Source: Kocuria palustris
Lineage (GTDB): Bacteria > Actinomycetota > Actinomycetes > Actinomycetales > Micrococcaceae
Length of the DNA stretch: 64,000 bases
Assembly: GCF_016907795.1 (NCBI RefSeq)
Contig: NZ_JAFBCR010000001.1
Span: 992,001 to 1,056,000, forward strand
Direction of reading: 5' to 3'
Shown: one piece after another, positions 24,630 through 34,770 of the stretch
Layout: each line of letters begins with the position of its first letter
Numbering within the stretch: position 1 is the first letter of the stretch
Position numbers and translations under genes: made by a program
The notes under the pieces: generated by a model
The model's input: only the letters and a program-made list of their open reading frames with translations
What the model was told of the DNA's origin: nothing
Databases searched by the model: none

Positions 24630-25403
24630 TCACTCGCCGTCGATCTTCTGGGCGGCTGCGCCGCCTGCCGGGGCGAACCCGGCCGCCTCGGCGTTGGCCT
24701 TGGTGTCGAACCAGACCTCGGCGCGGGTGGAGGCGTACCAGCGCGAGCCGGGCACGTGGAACTTCATGGAGTCCTTGTTGCCCTTGATGGTGAAGCCCTC
24801 GGGGGTCTCGCCGGACTCGAGCGGCTTGGCGGAGCCGGCGAACTCGTCGGCCTCGATGTCGCCGGAGGCCTGGGCCTCGGCATCCGCGGCGGCGGCGCTG
24901 ACGCCGCCCTCCTCGGCCAGCGGGGTCGAGGGATCGGACACGACGTCCTCGGCAGCAGCCGGCTCAGCGGCAGCGGCCGGCTCGGCGGCCGGAGCCGCAG
25001 TGCGCGTGGCCGCCTCGGCCTCGGCGACGGTCGCCTTGGTGGCCACGGGCTCCATGACGAGCTCGATGACCGCCATGGGCGCGTTGTCGCCCTTGCGGTT
25101 GCCGATCTTGGTGATGCGGGTGTAGCCGCCCGGACGGTCCTCCATCGCCGAGGCGATGGTGGTGAACAGTTCGTGCACGACGGACTTGTCGGACAGCTGG
25201 CCCAGGACCTTGCGGCGGGCGTTGAGATCGCCCTTCTTGGCGGCGGTGATCAGGTTCTCGGCGTACGGGCGCACGCGACGAGCACGGGTCACCGTGGTGG
25301 TGACGCGCTTGTGCTCGAAGAGCTGCTGCGACAGGTTGCGCAGGATCAGGCGCTGGTGCGCCGGGCTGCCGCCGAGACGGGGTCCCTTGGTAGGTGCAGG
25401 CAT
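24630..25403 (-). CDS. rplQ: 50S ribosomal protein L17 with extra C-terminal domain
   Basis: Residues 1-120 are L17, which binds near the exit tunnel ([58 protein letters not shown]). The family is usually about 120 residues, but this product has 257. An Ala/Glu/Pro-rich linker of about 80 residues follows, then a small domain ([20 protein letters not shown], then [15 protein letters not shown]). This matches a short motif I know from other actinobacterial proteins as the 'sunset' domain; its function is not established. The gene is last in infA-rpmJ-rpsM-rpsK-rpoA-rplQ and ends at a strong terminator. Confidence 0.95.
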   Translation of the reverse strand: MPAPTKGPRLGGSPAHQRLILRNLSQQLFEHKRVTTTVTRARRVRPYAENLITAAKKGDLNARRKVLGQLSDKSVVHELFTTIASAMEDRPGGYTRITKIGNRKGDNAPMAVIELVMEPVATKATVAEAEAATRTAAPAAEPAAAAEPAAAEDVVSDPSTPLAEEGGVSAAAADAEAQASGDIEADEFAGSAKPLESGETPEGFTIKGNKDSMKFHVPGSRWYASTRAEVWFDTKANAEAAGFAPAGGAAAQKIDGE

Positions 25404-25488
25404 GGTGATTGGTCTCCTGGAAGTGACTCAGCCGTTGCCGTCCGGCGCTCGGGGCGCGCGGCGGTCCGGATGAGGAGAGGCGGAAGGA

Positions 25489-26490
25489 TTACTGAACGTC
25501 GAACGGGTTCTCGTCGTCGATGGCCGCGGGCCGCGCGGCCGCCTCGAACCCGGGAGGCGAGTCCTTGAGGGCCAGACCCAGCTCCTGGAGCTTGGCCTTG
25601 ACCTCGTCGATGGACTTCGCGCCGAAGTTGCGGATGTCCATGAGGTCCGCCTCGGAGCGGGTCACGAGCTCGCCCACGCTGTGGATCCCCTCGCGCTTGA
25701 GGCAGTTGTAGGAGCGCACCGTCAGCTCGAGATCCTCGATCGGCAGCGCCATGTCGGCGGACATGGCGGCGTCGGTCGGGGACGGGCCGATCTCGATGCC
25801 CTCCGCCTCGATGTTGAGCTCGCGAGCCAGGCCGAACAGCTCCACCAGCGTGGTGCCAGCCGAGGCCATGGCATCGCGCGGGGAGATGGACTCCTTGGTC
25901 TCCACGTCCAGGACCAGGCGGTCGAAGTCCGTGCGCTGCTCGACACGGGTGGCCTCCACGCGGAAGGTCACCTTGAGCACCGGCGAGTAGATCGAGTCGA
26001 CCGGGATGCGGCCGATCTCGGCATCCGCCAGCTTGTTCTGAGCGGCGGTGACGTAGCCGCGGCCGCGCTCGATGGTCAGCTCGAGGTTGAGGCTGGCCTT
26101 CGAGTTCAGCGTGGCGATCGGCAGACCCGGGTTGTGGATCTCGACCCCGGCCGGCACCTGGATGTCAGCGGCAGTGACCTCGGCGGGCCCCTGCTTGTTC
26201 AGGTACGCGGTGACGGGCTCGTCCTCCTCGGAGGACACGGCCAGCTTCTTGACGTTCAGGATGAGCTCGGTGACATCCTCCTTCACGCCCTCGATGGTCG
26301 AGAACTCGTGGAGGACGCCGTCCATGCGCACGCTGGTGACAGCGGCACCGGGGATCGACGAGAGCAGGGTGCGGCGAAGCGAGTTGCCGAGGGTGTAGCC
26401 GAAGCCGGGCTCCAGCGGCTCGATGGTGAACCGGGAGCGGTTGTCGGCCACGACCTCTTCGGAAAGGGCAGGACGCTGTGCAATGAGCAC
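25489..26490 (-). CDS. rpoA: RNA polymerase alpha subunit
   Basis: Alpha starts RNA polymerase assembly and contacts UP elements and activators. The 333-residue product has the N-terminal assembly domain ([40 protein letters not shown]) and the C-terminal domain with [20 protein letters not shown] and [20 protein letters not shown]. The GTG at 26490 is chosen because AAAGGA lies 7-8 bases upstream and family homology begins there. Confidence 0.96.
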   Translation of the reverse strand: MLIAQRPALSEEVVADNRSRFTIEPLEPGFGYTLGNSLRRTLLSSIPGAAVTSVRMDGVLHEFSTIEGVKEDVTELILNVKKLAVSSEEDEPVTAYLNKQGPAEVTAADIQVPAGVEIHNPGLPIATLNSKASLNLELTIERGRGYVTAAQNKLADAEIGRIPVDSIYSPVLKVTFRVEATRVEQRTDFDRLVLDVETKESISPRDAMASAGTTLVELFGLARELNIEAEGIEIGPSPTDAAMSADMALPIEDLELTVRSYNCLKREGIHSVGELVTRSEADLMDIRNFGAKSIDEVKAKLQELGLALKDSPPGFEAAARPAAIDDENPFDVQ

Positions 26491-26641
26491 TGATGTTTCC
26501 TTTCGGCGTGCCTCCGCTATATGACGCACGCAGGTGGTGGAGCACTCTCTGGACGCTGCCGTCGGAATCGGGCCCGACGGCTGCGGAGGGCACGGCCGGC
26601 GCGAGGGGCGGGGCCCCGTCGCCGCTCAGCCGTGCCGGTGA

Positions 26642-27046
26642 TCAGACGCGGCGGCGCTTCGGGGGGCGGCAGCCGTTGTGAGCGCTCGGGGTGACGTCCT
26701 GGATCGAGCCGACCTCGATGCCGGTGGCCTGCAGGGAGCGGATCGCGGTCTCGCGGCCGGATCCCGGGCCCTTCACGAAGACGTCGACCTTGCGGACGCC
26801 GTGCTCCTGCGCGCGCTTGGCAGCGGCCTCGGCGGCCATCTGAGCGGCGTACGGGGTCGACTTGCGGGAGCCGTTGAAGCCCATCTCGCCGGCCGAGGAC
26901 CAGGAGAGGACCGCACCCGACGGGTCGGTGATGGTGACGATGGTGTTGTTGAACGTCGACTTGATGTGGGCCTGGCCCTGGGTGACGTTCTTCTTGTCCT
27001 TGCGACGCGGCTTGCGAGCGGCGGTCGCACGAGTCTTAGGGGGCAT
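26642..27046 (-). CDS. rpsK: 30S ribosomal protein S11
   Basis: S11 forms part of the mRNA exit platform with S7 and S18. The 134-residue product has [58 protein letters not shown] and the terminal [10 protein letters not shown]. It sits between rpsM and rpoA with short gaps (78 and 151 bp). Confidence 0.97.
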   Translation of the reverse strand: MPPKTRATAARKPRRKDKKNVTQGQAHIKSTFNNTIVTITDPSGAVLSWSSAGEMGFNGSRKSTPYAAQMAAEAAAKRAQEHGVRKVDVFVKGPGSGRETAIRSLQATGIEVGSIQDVTPSAHNGCRPPKRRRV

Positions 27047-27124
27047 TTCTACTCCTGCTGCGTGGTGGTCTTCTGTGCATTCGGCGCGACGAGCGGTCGC
27101 ACCGGTTCAGATCAGGTGAGCGCG

Positions 27125-27493
27125 TTACTTCTTCTTGCCGGCGACGGTGCGCTTGGGGCCCTTGCGGGTGCGAGCGTTCGTCTTGGTGCGCTGACCGTGC
27201 ACAGGCAGACCGCGACGGTGGCGGATGCCCTGGTAGCTGCCGATCTCGACCTTGCGGCGGATGTCGGCGGCGACCTCGCGGCGGAGGTCGCCCTCGACCT
27301 TGAAGCTGCCCTCGATGAAGTCGCGCAGTGCGACCAGCTGGGAGTCGGTCAGGTCCTTGACCCGGACATCGGAGGGGATCTCGGTGGCCGCGAGGGCCTC
27401 CTTGGCGCGGGTCGGCCCGACGCCGTAGATGTACGTGAGTGCGATCACCACGCGCTTGTCGCGCGGAAGATCGACGCCTGCGAGACGTGCCAT
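27125..27493 (-). CDS. rpsM: 30S ribosomal protein S13
   Basis: S13 bridges the 30S head to the 50S subunit and touches the P-site tRNA with its tail. The 122-residue product begins [20 protein letters not shown] and has [35 protein letters not shown] and the lysine-rich end. The ATG at 27493 gives the family length. Upstream codons in the same frame lack homology. Confidence 0.97.
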   Translation of the reverse strand: MARLAGVDLPRDKRVVIALTYIYGVGPTRAKEALAATEIPSDVRVKDLTDSQLVALRDFIEGSFKVEGDLRREVAADIRRKVEIGSYQGIRHRRGLPVHGQRTKTNARTRKGPKRTVAGKKK

Positions 27494-27634
27494 ATCGGCT
27501 GTTCTCCTCGGTTCGTTCCGGAGGTCTGGAGCATCGCTGTCCATCGGTGGGCATGAGCCCTGTTCCGTGGTCCCCGGCCTCCGTGCCCGGGGGTGCCCGC
27601 CTGGATCTCTCCGGTCGGGAGCGGTGCCTCTGTC

Positions 27635-27656
27635 ATCCGCCGCTGGTGCGGCGGAT
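27635..27656 (-). terminator. Hairpin between rpmJ and rpsM
   Basis: A 9-bp perfect stem with a four-base loop lies 20 bases after the rpmJ stop in a 182-bp gap. Since rpsM needs read-through, it is more likely a partial terminator or processing site. Confidence 0.45.
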
Positions 27657-27675
27657 ATCTCGCCTCAGAGCTGAT

Positions 27676-27789
27676 TCAGCCCTGACGCTGCTTGTGGCGC
27701 GGGTTCTCGCAGATCACCATGACTCGTCCGTTGCGGCGAATCACCTTGCACTTCTCGCAGATCTGCTTCACGCTCGGCTGGACCTTCAT
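27676..27789 (-). CDS. rpmJ: 50S ribosomal protein L36
   Basis: L36 is a tiny zinc-ribbon protein of the 50S. The 37-residue product reads [20 protein letters not shown] followed by [17 protein letters not shown]. The zinc ligands (C11, C14, C27 and H32) are intact, so this is the zinc-binding C+ form. It lies 61 bp after infA. Confidence 0.95.
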   Translation of the reverse strand: MKVQPSVKQICEKCKVIRRNGRVMVICENPRHKQRQG

Positions 27790-27850
27790 CGCATTCCTTC
27801 GCGTTTGCTGGACGAATCGGCGCCGCCGGCAGGACCGACGACTCTCCGAC

Positions 27851-28072
27851 TCACTTGTAGCGGTAGACGATCCGACCCCGTGAGAGGTCGTAGGGGCTCA
27901 GCTCCACCACCACACGGTCCTCCGGGAGGATCCTGATGTAGTGCTGGCGCATCTTTCCGGAGATGTGGGCCAGGACGATGTGGCCGTTGTCGAGCTCAAC
28001 CCGGAACATTGCGTTCGGGAGCGCTTCGACCACGCCGCCTTCGATCTCGATGACTCCGTCTTTCTTAGCCAT
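27851..28072 (-). CDS. infA: Translation initiation factor IF-1
   Basis: IF-1 blocks the A site during initiation. The 73-residue OB-fold protein is full length ([53 protein letters not shown]). It is the first gene of infA-rpmJ-rpsM-rpsK-rpoA-rplQ. A good promoter lies about 170 bases upstream, and a stable UUCG-type hairpin lies 20 bases before the start. Confidence 0.97.
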   Translation of the reverse strand: MAKKDGVIEIEGGVVEALPNAMFRVELDNGHIVLAHISGKMRQHYIRILPEDRVVVELSPYDLSRGRIVYRYK

Positions 28073-28091
28073 GTACTCCGCTCACTTCAGT

Positions 28092-28114
28092 GCCCGCTCC
28101 CGAAGGAGACGGGC
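28092..28114 (-). promoter_or_regulatory. UUCG-loop hairpin in infA leader
   Basis: On the minus strand, GCCCG and CTCC pair with GGAG and CGGGC around a UUCG tetraloop, with one bulged base. It lies 20 bases before the infA ATG, close enough to influence ribosome access or mRNA stability. Confidence 0.45.
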
Positions 28115-28243
28115 GGGGTTCGGCTCTCTGTCTGCAGATCTCTGCTGCTTCCGGTCCCGCGCACGACAGCCGACGCCCGGGGGCGAGACAGGTGCGGGGC
28201 GATGTCCGGGCACGCAGAGGGATACGCAGACAACCAGCAGAAG

Positions 28244-28272
28244 ACATTACGCTACTGCGGCCCTGTGGACAA
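28244..28272 (-). promoter_or_regulatory. Promoter of the infA-rplQ operon
   Basis: TTGTCC (-35) and TAATGT (-10) on the minus strand are spaced by 17 bases, giving a leader of about 165 nt to infA. This is the best-formed promoter in the window. Confidence 0.6.
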
Positions 28273-28344
28273 GATGGTCCGGGGCCTCCTTCGGCCGCAG
28301 GAAGGGTGATCTCGATCCCTCCGGGCGGTCGCCCAGTGCTCGGC

Positions 28345-29658
28345 TCAGCTCGCGGCGGCCAGCTGCCCGCAGGCGCCGTCGATGTCCGAGCCGCGGGTGT
28401 CGCGAACGGTCGTGGGGATGCCGTGGGCACGCAGGCGCTCGACGAAGTTCTGCTCCACGCCCCGGCGCGAGGCCGTCCACTTGGAGCCCGGGGTGGGGTT
28501 CAGCGGGATCGGGTTGACGTGGACCCAGCCTGCTCCGCGGGCGTTGAGCTTCTCCCCCAGCAGGTCGGCGCGCCAGCCCTGGTCGTTCATGTCCCGGATC
28601 AGGGCGTACTCGATGGACACACGCCGTCCGGTGGCATCGAAGTACTCACGGGCCGCATCCAGCGCCTCGTCGACCTTCCACCGGTTGTTGATCGGGATGA
28701 GCTCGTCGCGCAGCTCGTCGTCCGGCGCGTGCAGGGACAGGGCGAGGGTGATCGGCAGGCCCTCGCGGGTGAACTTGCGCATGCCCGGCACGAGCCCGAC
28801 GGTCGACATGGTCAGCCCGCGGGCCGAGATGCCCAGGCCCTCCGGCGCCGGGTCGATCAGGCGGTGGACCGCCTGCATGGTCGACTTGTAGTTGGCCAGG
28901 GCCTCCCCCATCCCCATGAAGACGATGTTCGAGACACGCTGCGGATCCTGCTCGCGGCGCCCGACCTCGCCGTCGCGGGTCATGCGGATGCCCTCGACCA
29001 CCTGGCCCACGATCTCGGCTGCCGAGAGGTTGCGGGTCAGCCCCGCCTGCCCCGTCGCGCAGAACGGGCAGTTCATGCCGCAGCCGGCCTGGGATGAGAT
29101 GCACATGGTCACGCGGTTCGGATACCGCATGAGCACCGACTCCACGAGGGCTCCGTCGAAGAGCCGGTGCACGCGCTTGACGGTGTCTCCGCCGTCGGCC
29201 CTGAGCGTGCGCACGGTGCTGAGCAGCTCGGGCATGGTGTCGTGCACCAGCTGCTCGCGCCCGTCCTTGGGCAGATCGGTCATATCCGCCGGATCGGAGG
29301 CGAAGCGCTCGAAGTAGTGGCGCGAGAGCTGCTCGGCGCGGAAGGGCTTGTGCCCCATCTCCTTGAGCATCTCCCGGCGTCCTGCCATGTCCGTGTCGGC
29401 GAGATGGCGCGGAGGCTTGCCGCGACGGGCGGCCTGGAACACGAGCTGGCCCGGCACCGGGCGCGGGGTGTCCGCGGTGCCGGCATCCGGGTCGGTCTGC
29501 TCCATGTCCACCGGCGGCTGGGCGGTCTCGACCTCCGAGATCTCGGTCTCGGCGTCATCTCCCAGGATCTGCGCCTCGTCGAGCTCCTCGACGGGGGCGA
29601 TCGGCGTCTCGGGCCGACCCACGGTCGGATCCGGCAGCGGCTGGTTGGTCTGGCTCAC
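28345..29658 (-). CDS. rlmN: 23S rRNA/tRNA adenine C2-methyltransferase RlmN
   Basis: RlmN is a radical-SAM enzyme that methylates C2 of A2503 in 23S rRNA and A37 in some tRNAs. The 437-residue protein has the cluster motif [20 protein letters not shown] (CxxxCxxC), [34 protein letters not shown] and [10 protein letters not shown]. The catalytic Cys is in [15 protein letters not shown] at the end. About 75 acidic, Pro/Thr-rich residues precede the usual N-terminus and look disordered. It lies 84 bp after map, between the secY/adk/map block and the infA promoter. Confidence 0.94.
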   Translation of the reverse strand: MSQTNQPLPDPTVGRPETPIAPVEELDEAQILGDDAETEISEVETAQPPVDMEQTDPDAGTADTPRPVPGQLVFQAARRGKPPRHLADTDMAGRREMLKEMGHKPFRAEQLSRHYFERFASDPADMTDLPKDGREQLVHDTMPELLSTVRTLRADGGDTVKRVHRLFDGALVESVLMRYPNRVTMCISSQAGCGMNCPFCATGQAGLTRNLSAAEIVGQVVEGIRMTRDGEVGRREQDPQRVSNIVFMGMGEALANYKSTMQAVHRLIDPAPEGLGISARGLTMSTVGLVPGMRKFTREGLPITLALSLHAPDDELRDELIPINNRWKVDEALDAAREYFDATGRRVSIEYALIRDMNDQGWRADLLGEKLNARGAGWVHVNPIPLNPTPGSKWTASRRGVEQNFVERLRAHGIPTTVRDTRGSDIDGACGQLAAAS

Positions 29659-29742
29659 GATGTCTCCAGGCCCCGGTGGGGCGGTGTCGGTTCTGCGGCG
29701 CGTCCCGATCAGGGTCGCTCATGAGGGGAGGGCTGTGTCTTC

Positions 29743-30573
29743 TCAGCTGCCGGGGATCGGCACGGGCGTGACGCCCAGGGGCTCGAGCTCGGAGGCACCG
29801 CCGTCCTCGGCGGTCAGCACCCACAGCCCGCCGCGGTGGATCGCCACGGAGTGCTCCCACTGGCTGGCGCGGCCGCCGTCGTCGGTGACCACGGTCCAGT
29901 CATCGGACAGGGTCGAGGTAGCGATGCCTCCGGTGACGAGCATGGGCTCGATGGCCAGGCACATGCCCGGCTTGAGCGCCGGCGAGCCGCCCGAGGCGCG
30001 GTAGTTGAGCACGTCCGGGGCCATGTGCATCTGCGAGCCGATGCCGTGGCCCACGTAGTCCTCCAGGATCCCCAGGCGCTGGCCCACGCGCTCGCGCACG
30101 TGGTCCTCGATCGCCGCGCCGATGTCGCCGACACGGGTTCCGGTGGCCGCCGCGGCGATGCCGCGCCACATGGCCTCGCGGGTCACGTCCGAGAGCAGCT
30201 GGTCCTCCTCCGACGGGTTGCCGAGGATCACGGTGCGGGCGGAGTCGCCGTTCCAGCCGTCGACGATCGCGCCGCCGTCGATCGAGAGGATGTCCCCCGT
30301 CTCCAGGACGCGCTCGCCCGGGATGCCGTGGACGACCTCCTCGTTGACGGACACGCAGACCGTCGCCGGGTAGCCGAAGTAGCCCAGGAAGTTGGACGTG
30401 GCCCCGTTGGCGGCCAGCACCTCGCGGAAGGCGGCGTCGACGTCTGCCGTCGTGGCCCCCGGGCGTGCGGCGGCCACCGCGGCGTCGAGCGCGCGGGAGG
30501 TCACCACGCCGGCACGGACCATGCCGCGCAGCTGCTCATCGGTCTTGTACTCGATCTTGCGGCGGCCGAACAT
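29743..30573 (-). CDS. map: Methionine aminopeptidase type I
   Basis: Map removes initiator Met from nascent proteins. The 276-residue protein has VNEEVVHGIPGERVLETGDI, the metal Asp pair in SIDGGAIVDGWNGDSART, His in DYVGHGIGSQMHMAPDVLNY, and Glu ligands in LAIEPMLVTGG and ASQWEHSVAIH. It lacks the N-terminal SH3-like extension. The usual secY-adk-map order is kept, but a hairpin stands between adk and map. Confidence 0.95.
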   Translation of the reverse strand: MFGRRKIEYKTDEQLRGMVRAGVVTSRALDAAVAAARPGATTADVDAAFREVLAANGATSNFLGYFGYPATVCVSVNEEVVHGIPGERVLETGDILSIDGGAIVDGWNGDSARTVILGNPSEEDQLLSDVTREAMWRGIAAAATGTRVGDIGAAIEDHVRERVGQRLGILEDYVGHGIGSQMHMAPDVLNYRASGGSPALKPGMCLAIEPMLVTGGIATSTLSDDWTVVTDDGGRASQWEHSVAIHRGGLWVLTAEDGGASELEPLGVTPVPIPGS

Positions 30574-30598
30574 GCCGCCCCCTCTCTTCTCGGGCAGT

Positions 30599-30633
30599 GC
30601 GCAGGGCCGGTGCTCGCGGCACCGGCCCTGCGC
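30599..30633 (-). terminator. Hairpin between adk and map
   Basis: A perfect 15-bp stem with a five-base loop lies 26 bases before the map ATG and 96 bases after the adk stop. There is little room for a promoter between it and map, so it may attenuate or process the transcript rather than end it. Confidence 0.65.
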
Positions 30634-30728
30634 TGTCGTGCGACCCCGCTGGGGCCATGGTGGTCTCCGCCGCGCCGCGCACCCGTGGGTGCATCATGCT
30701 CTCGGAGGCTGCGCCGTCCGGCGGCGGA

Positions 30729-31292
<564 letters not shown>

Positions 31293-31363
31293 GTGCTTCT
31301 CCTGATCTGGAGCGGATGGTGGATGGCTGCGCCGGGCCCGCTCTGCACGCCGACGTCAGCGCT

Positions 31364-32674
31364 TCAGCGCAGCAGGCCCTCGTAGTGGCGCTGCTGGAGC
31401 TGAGCGTCGATCTGCTTCACAGTATCCAGGCCCACGCCCACCATGATGAGCAGCGACGGACCGCCGAACGGGAAGTTCTGGTTGGCATCGAAGAGCACCA
31501 GGGCCACCAGCGGGATCATCGAGATCACGCCGAGGTACAGCGCGCCGGGCAGCGTGATGCGGCTGATGACGTACTGCAGGTACTTCTCCGTGGGCCGCCC
31601 GGCGCGGATGCCCGGGATGAAGCCGCCGTAGCGCTTCATGTTCCCGGCGACCTCCTCCGGGTTGAAGGTGATCGAGACGTAGAAGTACGTGAAGAACACG
31701 ATCAGCAGGAAATACGTGACCATGTAGACCGGGTGGTCGCCGGACGCCAGGTAGGTGTTGATCCAGTTGATCCACCCCGGCATGGGCGAGCCGTCCGTGG
31801 GCGCCGCGAACTGGGTCACGAGCCCGGGGAGCATCAGCATGGACGAGGCGAAGATGATCGGGATGACGCCGGCCATGTTGACCTTGAGCGGGATGTACGT
31901 GGTCGAGCCGCCGATCGTGCGGCGGCCGATCATCCGCTTGGCGTACTGCACCGGCACGCGGCGCTGCGACTGCTCCACGAAGACCACGCAGATGATCACC
32001 ACGAGGCCCACCAGGCAGACGAGCCCGAAGACCAGCGCGCCCTGCGTGTTGAAGATCTGGCCCAGGGCCGACGGGAACGACGCCGCGATCGAGGTGAAGA
32101 TCAGCAGCGACATCCCGTTGCCCACGCCGTGCTCCGTGATCCGCTCGCCGAGCCACATGATCACGGTCGTGCCGGCGGTCAGCGCGATGATGATGATCGC
32201 GATGGTCAGCACCGAGTCGTTCGGGATGATCGGCAGCGGGCAGTCGCCCAGCAGCTGGCCCGACCGGGCCAGGGAGACGATCGTGGTCGCGTTCAGCAGC
32301 GCCAGCCCGATGGTGAGGTAGCGCGTGTACTGCGTGAGCTTGGCCTGGCCCTGCGGACCCTCCTCATGCAGCTCCTGGAAGCGCGGGATGACCACTCGCA
32401 GCAGCTGGACGATGATGCTCGCCGTGATGTAGGGCATCACGCCCAGGGCGAAGATGGACACCTGCAGCAGGGCTCCGCCGCTGAAGAGGTTGACCAGGTC
32501 GTAGACGCCGCCGCTGGCATTGCCCAGGGCCAGGCACTGCTGGACGTTGCCGTAGTCCACACCGGGAGCCGGGACAAAGGTGCCCAGGCGGTAGATCACG
32601 ATGATCCCGATGGTGAACAGCAGCTTGTTCCGCAGCTCGGGAGTCTTGAACGCCCGTCCGAAAGCGCTGAGCAA
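31364..32674 (-). CDS. secY: Protein translocase subunit SecY
   Basis: SecY forms the membrane channel for Sec export. The 436-residue protein has about ten membrane segments and the conserved stretches TIGIIVIYRLGTFVPAPGV, GVMPYITASIIVQLL, MSLLIFTSIAAS, VQYAKRMIGRRTIGGSTTYI and YGGFIPGIRAGRPTEKYL. The TTG at 32674 is chosen because GAGGAG lies 6-7 bases upstream and it opens the family N-terminus (LLSAFGRAFKTPELRNKLLF). Frames reaching further upstream have no homology. A strong hairpin separates it from rplO. Confidence 0.95.
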   Translation of the reverse strand: MLSAFGRAFKTPELRNKLLFTIGIIVIYRLGTFVPAPGVDYGNVQQCLALGNASGGVYDLVNLFSGGALLQVSIFALGVMPYITASIIVQLLRVVIPRFQELHEEGPQGQAKLTQYTRYLTIGLALLNATTIVSLARSGQLLGDCPLPIIPNDSVLTIAIIIIALTAGTTVIMWLGERITEHGVGNGMSLLIFTSIAASFPSALGQIFNTQGALVFGLVCLVGLVVIICVVFVEQSQRRVPVQYAKRMIGRRTIGGSTTYIPLKVNMAGVIPIIFASSMLMLPGLVTQFAAPTDGSPMPGWINWINTYLASGDHPVYMVTYFLLIVFFTYFYVSITFNPEEVAGNMKRYGGFIPGIRAGRPTEKYLQYVISRITLPGALYLGVISMIPLVALVLFDANQNFPFGGPSLLIMVGVGLDTVKQIDAQLQQRHYEGLLR

Positions 32675-32866
32675 TCGACTCTCCTCTGGTCGTGGGGGCA
32701 GACCGTCGGCCGGTCTTCCGTCATCCGGCGAACGCCCTGGGACGGGCGGGGGTCGGCATGGGGCTGTGATGGCCCGTGCAAGTCTAACCATCGTGTCCAG
32801 CATCAGCGCATCGGGCCCGGGAGCGCCTCCTCACATCCGAAGGCGGCCCTCCGCCTGCGCAGATGG

Positions 32867-32906
32867 CAGAAGGGCCCGTCCCCCGTGCGGGAGACAGGCC
32901 CTTCTG
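32867..32906 (-). terminator. Terminator after rplO
   Basis: A 10-bp stem (32867-32876 with 32897-32906) with an inner TCCC/GGGA stem lies 61 bases after rplO, at the boundary with secY. Confidence 0.7.
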
Positions 32907-32967
32907 GTCGCGATCCGGTGGCGGACTCGGGGCGGATCCTCGGGGATCGCCTAGCCCGCCGCCAGGA

Positions 32968-33459
32968 TCACAGAGCGGTGGTCGAACCGCCCGCGGCGGA
33001 GATCTTCTCAGCGGCCGACTTGGAGAACTTGTGCGCCGTGACGTTCACGGCCACAGAGATCTCGCCGTCGCCCAGCACCTTGACCGGCTGGTTCTTGCGA
33101 ACCGCGCCCTTGGCCACGAGCTGGTCGACGTCCACCGTGCCGCCCTGGGGGAACAGCTCCCCCAGGCGGTCCAGGTTCACGACCTGGTACTCGACGCGGA
33201 ACGGGTTGGTGAAGCCGCGCAGCTTCGGCAGGCGCATGTGCAGCGCGAGCTGCCCGCCTGCGAAGCCCGGACGCACCTGGTAGCGGGCCTTGGTGCCCTT
33301 GGTGCCGCGGCCTGCGGTCTTGCCCTTCGACGCCTCACCGCGGCCCACGCGCTGGCGGGCCTTCTTGGCGCCCGGAGCCGGACGCAGGTGATGGATCTTC
33401 AGGGCGCTCGAGGTCGTGCCGTCCACGGACACGACGCTGTCGGTGTTCTGCTCAGCCAT
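32968..33459 (-). CDS. rplO: 50S ribosomal protein L15
   Basis: L15 is a late-assembling 50S protein. The 163-residue product has [52 protein letters not shown] and the [20 protein letters not shown] end. About 17 extra residues precede the normal start. It follows rpmD by two bases and is the last gene of the spc block before secY. Confidence 0.96.
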   Translation of the reverse strand: MAEQNTDSVVSVDGTTSSALKIHHLRPAPGAKKARQRVGRGEASKGKTAGRGTKGTKARYQVRPGFAGGQLALHMRLPKLRGFTNPFRVEYQVVNLDRLGELFPQGGTVDVDQLVAKGAVRKNQPVKVLGDGEISVAVNVTAHKFSKSAAEKISAAGGSTTAL

Positions 33460-33461
33460 GA

Positions 33462-33671
33462 TCAGGCCTCCTCAACCTGCACGAGGTGGGCGGCGGTGTT
33501 GACCATGCCGACCGTCACCTCATCCGCCTTGCGGACGACCACGTTGCCGGGGCGCTTGAGGCCCAGGGAACGCAGGGTGTCGCGCATGTTCTGCTTCTGG
33601 CCGACCACGGAACGGGTCTGGGTGATCCGGATGTCCCGGCCGTCAGCCTTGATTCGCTTCGGAGTGGTCAT
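33462..33671 (-). CDS. rpmD: 50S ribosomal protein L30
   Basis: L30 is a small 50S protein found in many bacteria. The 69-residue product has [20 protein letters not shown] and [18 protein letters not shown]. Its ATG overlaps the rpsE stop by one base (TGATG), so it is coupled to S5. Confidence 0.95.
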   Translation of the reverse strand: MTTPKRIKADGRDIRITQTRSVVGQKQNMRDTLRSLGLKRPGNVVVRKADEVTVGMVNTAAHLVQVEEA

Positions 33672-34393
33672 CACGCACCTGCCTTCTGCTGGATGCCGCG
33701 CAGGGGCGCCGGGATGGCGTCCTCCATCGACAGGCCGCGACGAGCAGCCACAGCAGCGGGCTCCTCGAGCATGCGCAGCGCCTCGATGGTCGCGTGCACG
33801 ATGTTGATCTGGTTCGACGAGCCCAGCGACTTCGACAGGACGTCGTGGATGCCGGCGCACTCGAGCACGGCGCGCACCGGACCGCCGGCGATCACGCCGG
33901 TACCCGGAGTGGCCGGACGCAGCATGACGACGCCTGCGGCGGCCTCGCCCTGCACGCGGTGCGGGATGGTGCGGTCCTCGATGCGCGGGACGCGGAAGAA
34001 GTTCTTCTTCGCCTCCTCGACGCCCTTCTGGATCGCCGCGGGGACCTCCTTGGCCTTGCCGTAGCCGACGCCGACCATGCCCTCGCCATCGCCCACCACG
34101 ACGAGTGCGGTGAAGCTGAAGCGACGGCCGCCCTTGACGACCTTGGACACGCGGTTGATGGTCACGACGCGCTCGAGGAACTTGTCCTTCTCCTCGTCGC
34201 GACCTCCGCGGCCGCCACGGCCGCCACGGCCGCCACGGTCGTTGCCGCCGCGTCCGCCACGATCGTTGCGACCGCCGCGGTCATTGCCGCCGCGCCCGCC
34301 GCGATCGCCGCCGCTACCCTGGTTGGACTGCTCTGCACCGGTGGACTCGGTCTGAGTCTCGGTGGTGGTGTTCTCGGTGTTCTGCTCGCTCAC
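33671..34393 (-). CDS. rpsE: 30S ribosomal protein S5 with RG-rich N-terminus
   Basis: S5 lines the mRNA entry channel and helps decoding fidelity and unwinding of mRNA. The 240-residue product has the normal domain from about residue 70 ([58 protein letters not shown]). Before it lies a low-complexity leader: a Ser/Thr/Glu/Gln segment (1-25), then repeats of DRGGRGG and NDRGGR (about 26-65). The GTG at 34393 overlaps the rplR stop (GTGA). The leader resembles eukaryotic RGG RNA-binding tails. Confidence 0.96.
   Translation of the reverse strand: MSEQNTENTTTETQTESTGAEQSNQGSGGDRGGRGGNDRGGRNDRGGRGGNDRGGRGGRGGRGGRDEEKDKFLERVVTINRVSKVVKGGRRFSFTALVVVGDGEGMVGVGYGKAKEVPAAIQKGVEEAKKNFFRVPRIEDRTIPHRVQGEAAAGVVMLRPATPGTGVIAGGPVRAVLECAGIHDVLSKSLGSSNQINIVHATIEALRMLEEPAAVAARRGLSMEDAIPAPLRGIQQKAGA
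34200..34318 (-). repeat. Short tandem repeats coding the RG-rich leader of S5
   Basis: Degenerate 9-15-base units reading Gly-Gly-Arg-(Gly-Gly)-Asn/Asp-Asp-Arg repeat across this stretch of rpsE. They keep frame, so they are a protein-coding repeat rather than a CRISPR or mobile element. Such a repeat could expand or contract between strains. Confidence 0.8.
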
Positions 34394-34770
34394 AGTGCCA
34401 GACCTCCCTCACGGGCGCCGTCAGCGACGGCTGCCACACGACCGTGGTACTTGTTGCCCCCGCGGTCGAACACGACGGCCTCGATGCCGGCTGCCTTCGC
34501 GCGCTCGGCGACGAGCTCGCCCACGCGCTTGGCCTTCTCCGACTTGTCCGACTCCGCGGCGCGGAGCTCGGCTTCCATGGTGGATGCGGACGCGAGCGTC
34601 ACACCGGCCTTGTCGTCGATGACCTGGACGAACATGTGCCGGCTGGAGCGGTTCACGACCAGGCGCGGACGCTCGGCGGTTCCCGAGACGTGCTTGCGGA
34701 CGCGAAGGTGACGGCGGTTGCGCGCCGCGGACTTCGACTTGCCCCTCTTCAACTTGAGAGCCATGGTCAC
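34390..34770 (-). CDS. rplR: 50S ribosomal protein L18
   Basis: L18 binds 5S rRNA with L5 in the central protuberance. The 126-residue product has [33 protein letters not shown] and [20 protein letters not shown]. It overlaps rplF and rpsE by four bases at either end, so the three are coupled. Confidence 0.96.
   Translation of the reverse strand: MTMALKLKRGKSKSAARNRRHLRVRKHVSGTAERPRLVVNRSSRHMFVQVIDDKAGVTLASASTMEAELRAAESDKSEKAKRVGELVAERAKAAGIEAVVFDRGGNKYHGRVAAVADGAREGGLAL

Noticed and set aside
34200-34318. Short regular repeats that might be a CRISPR array
   Set aside because: The units are 9-15 bases, have no spacers and stay in frame within rpsE, so they encode the RG-rich leader of S5.
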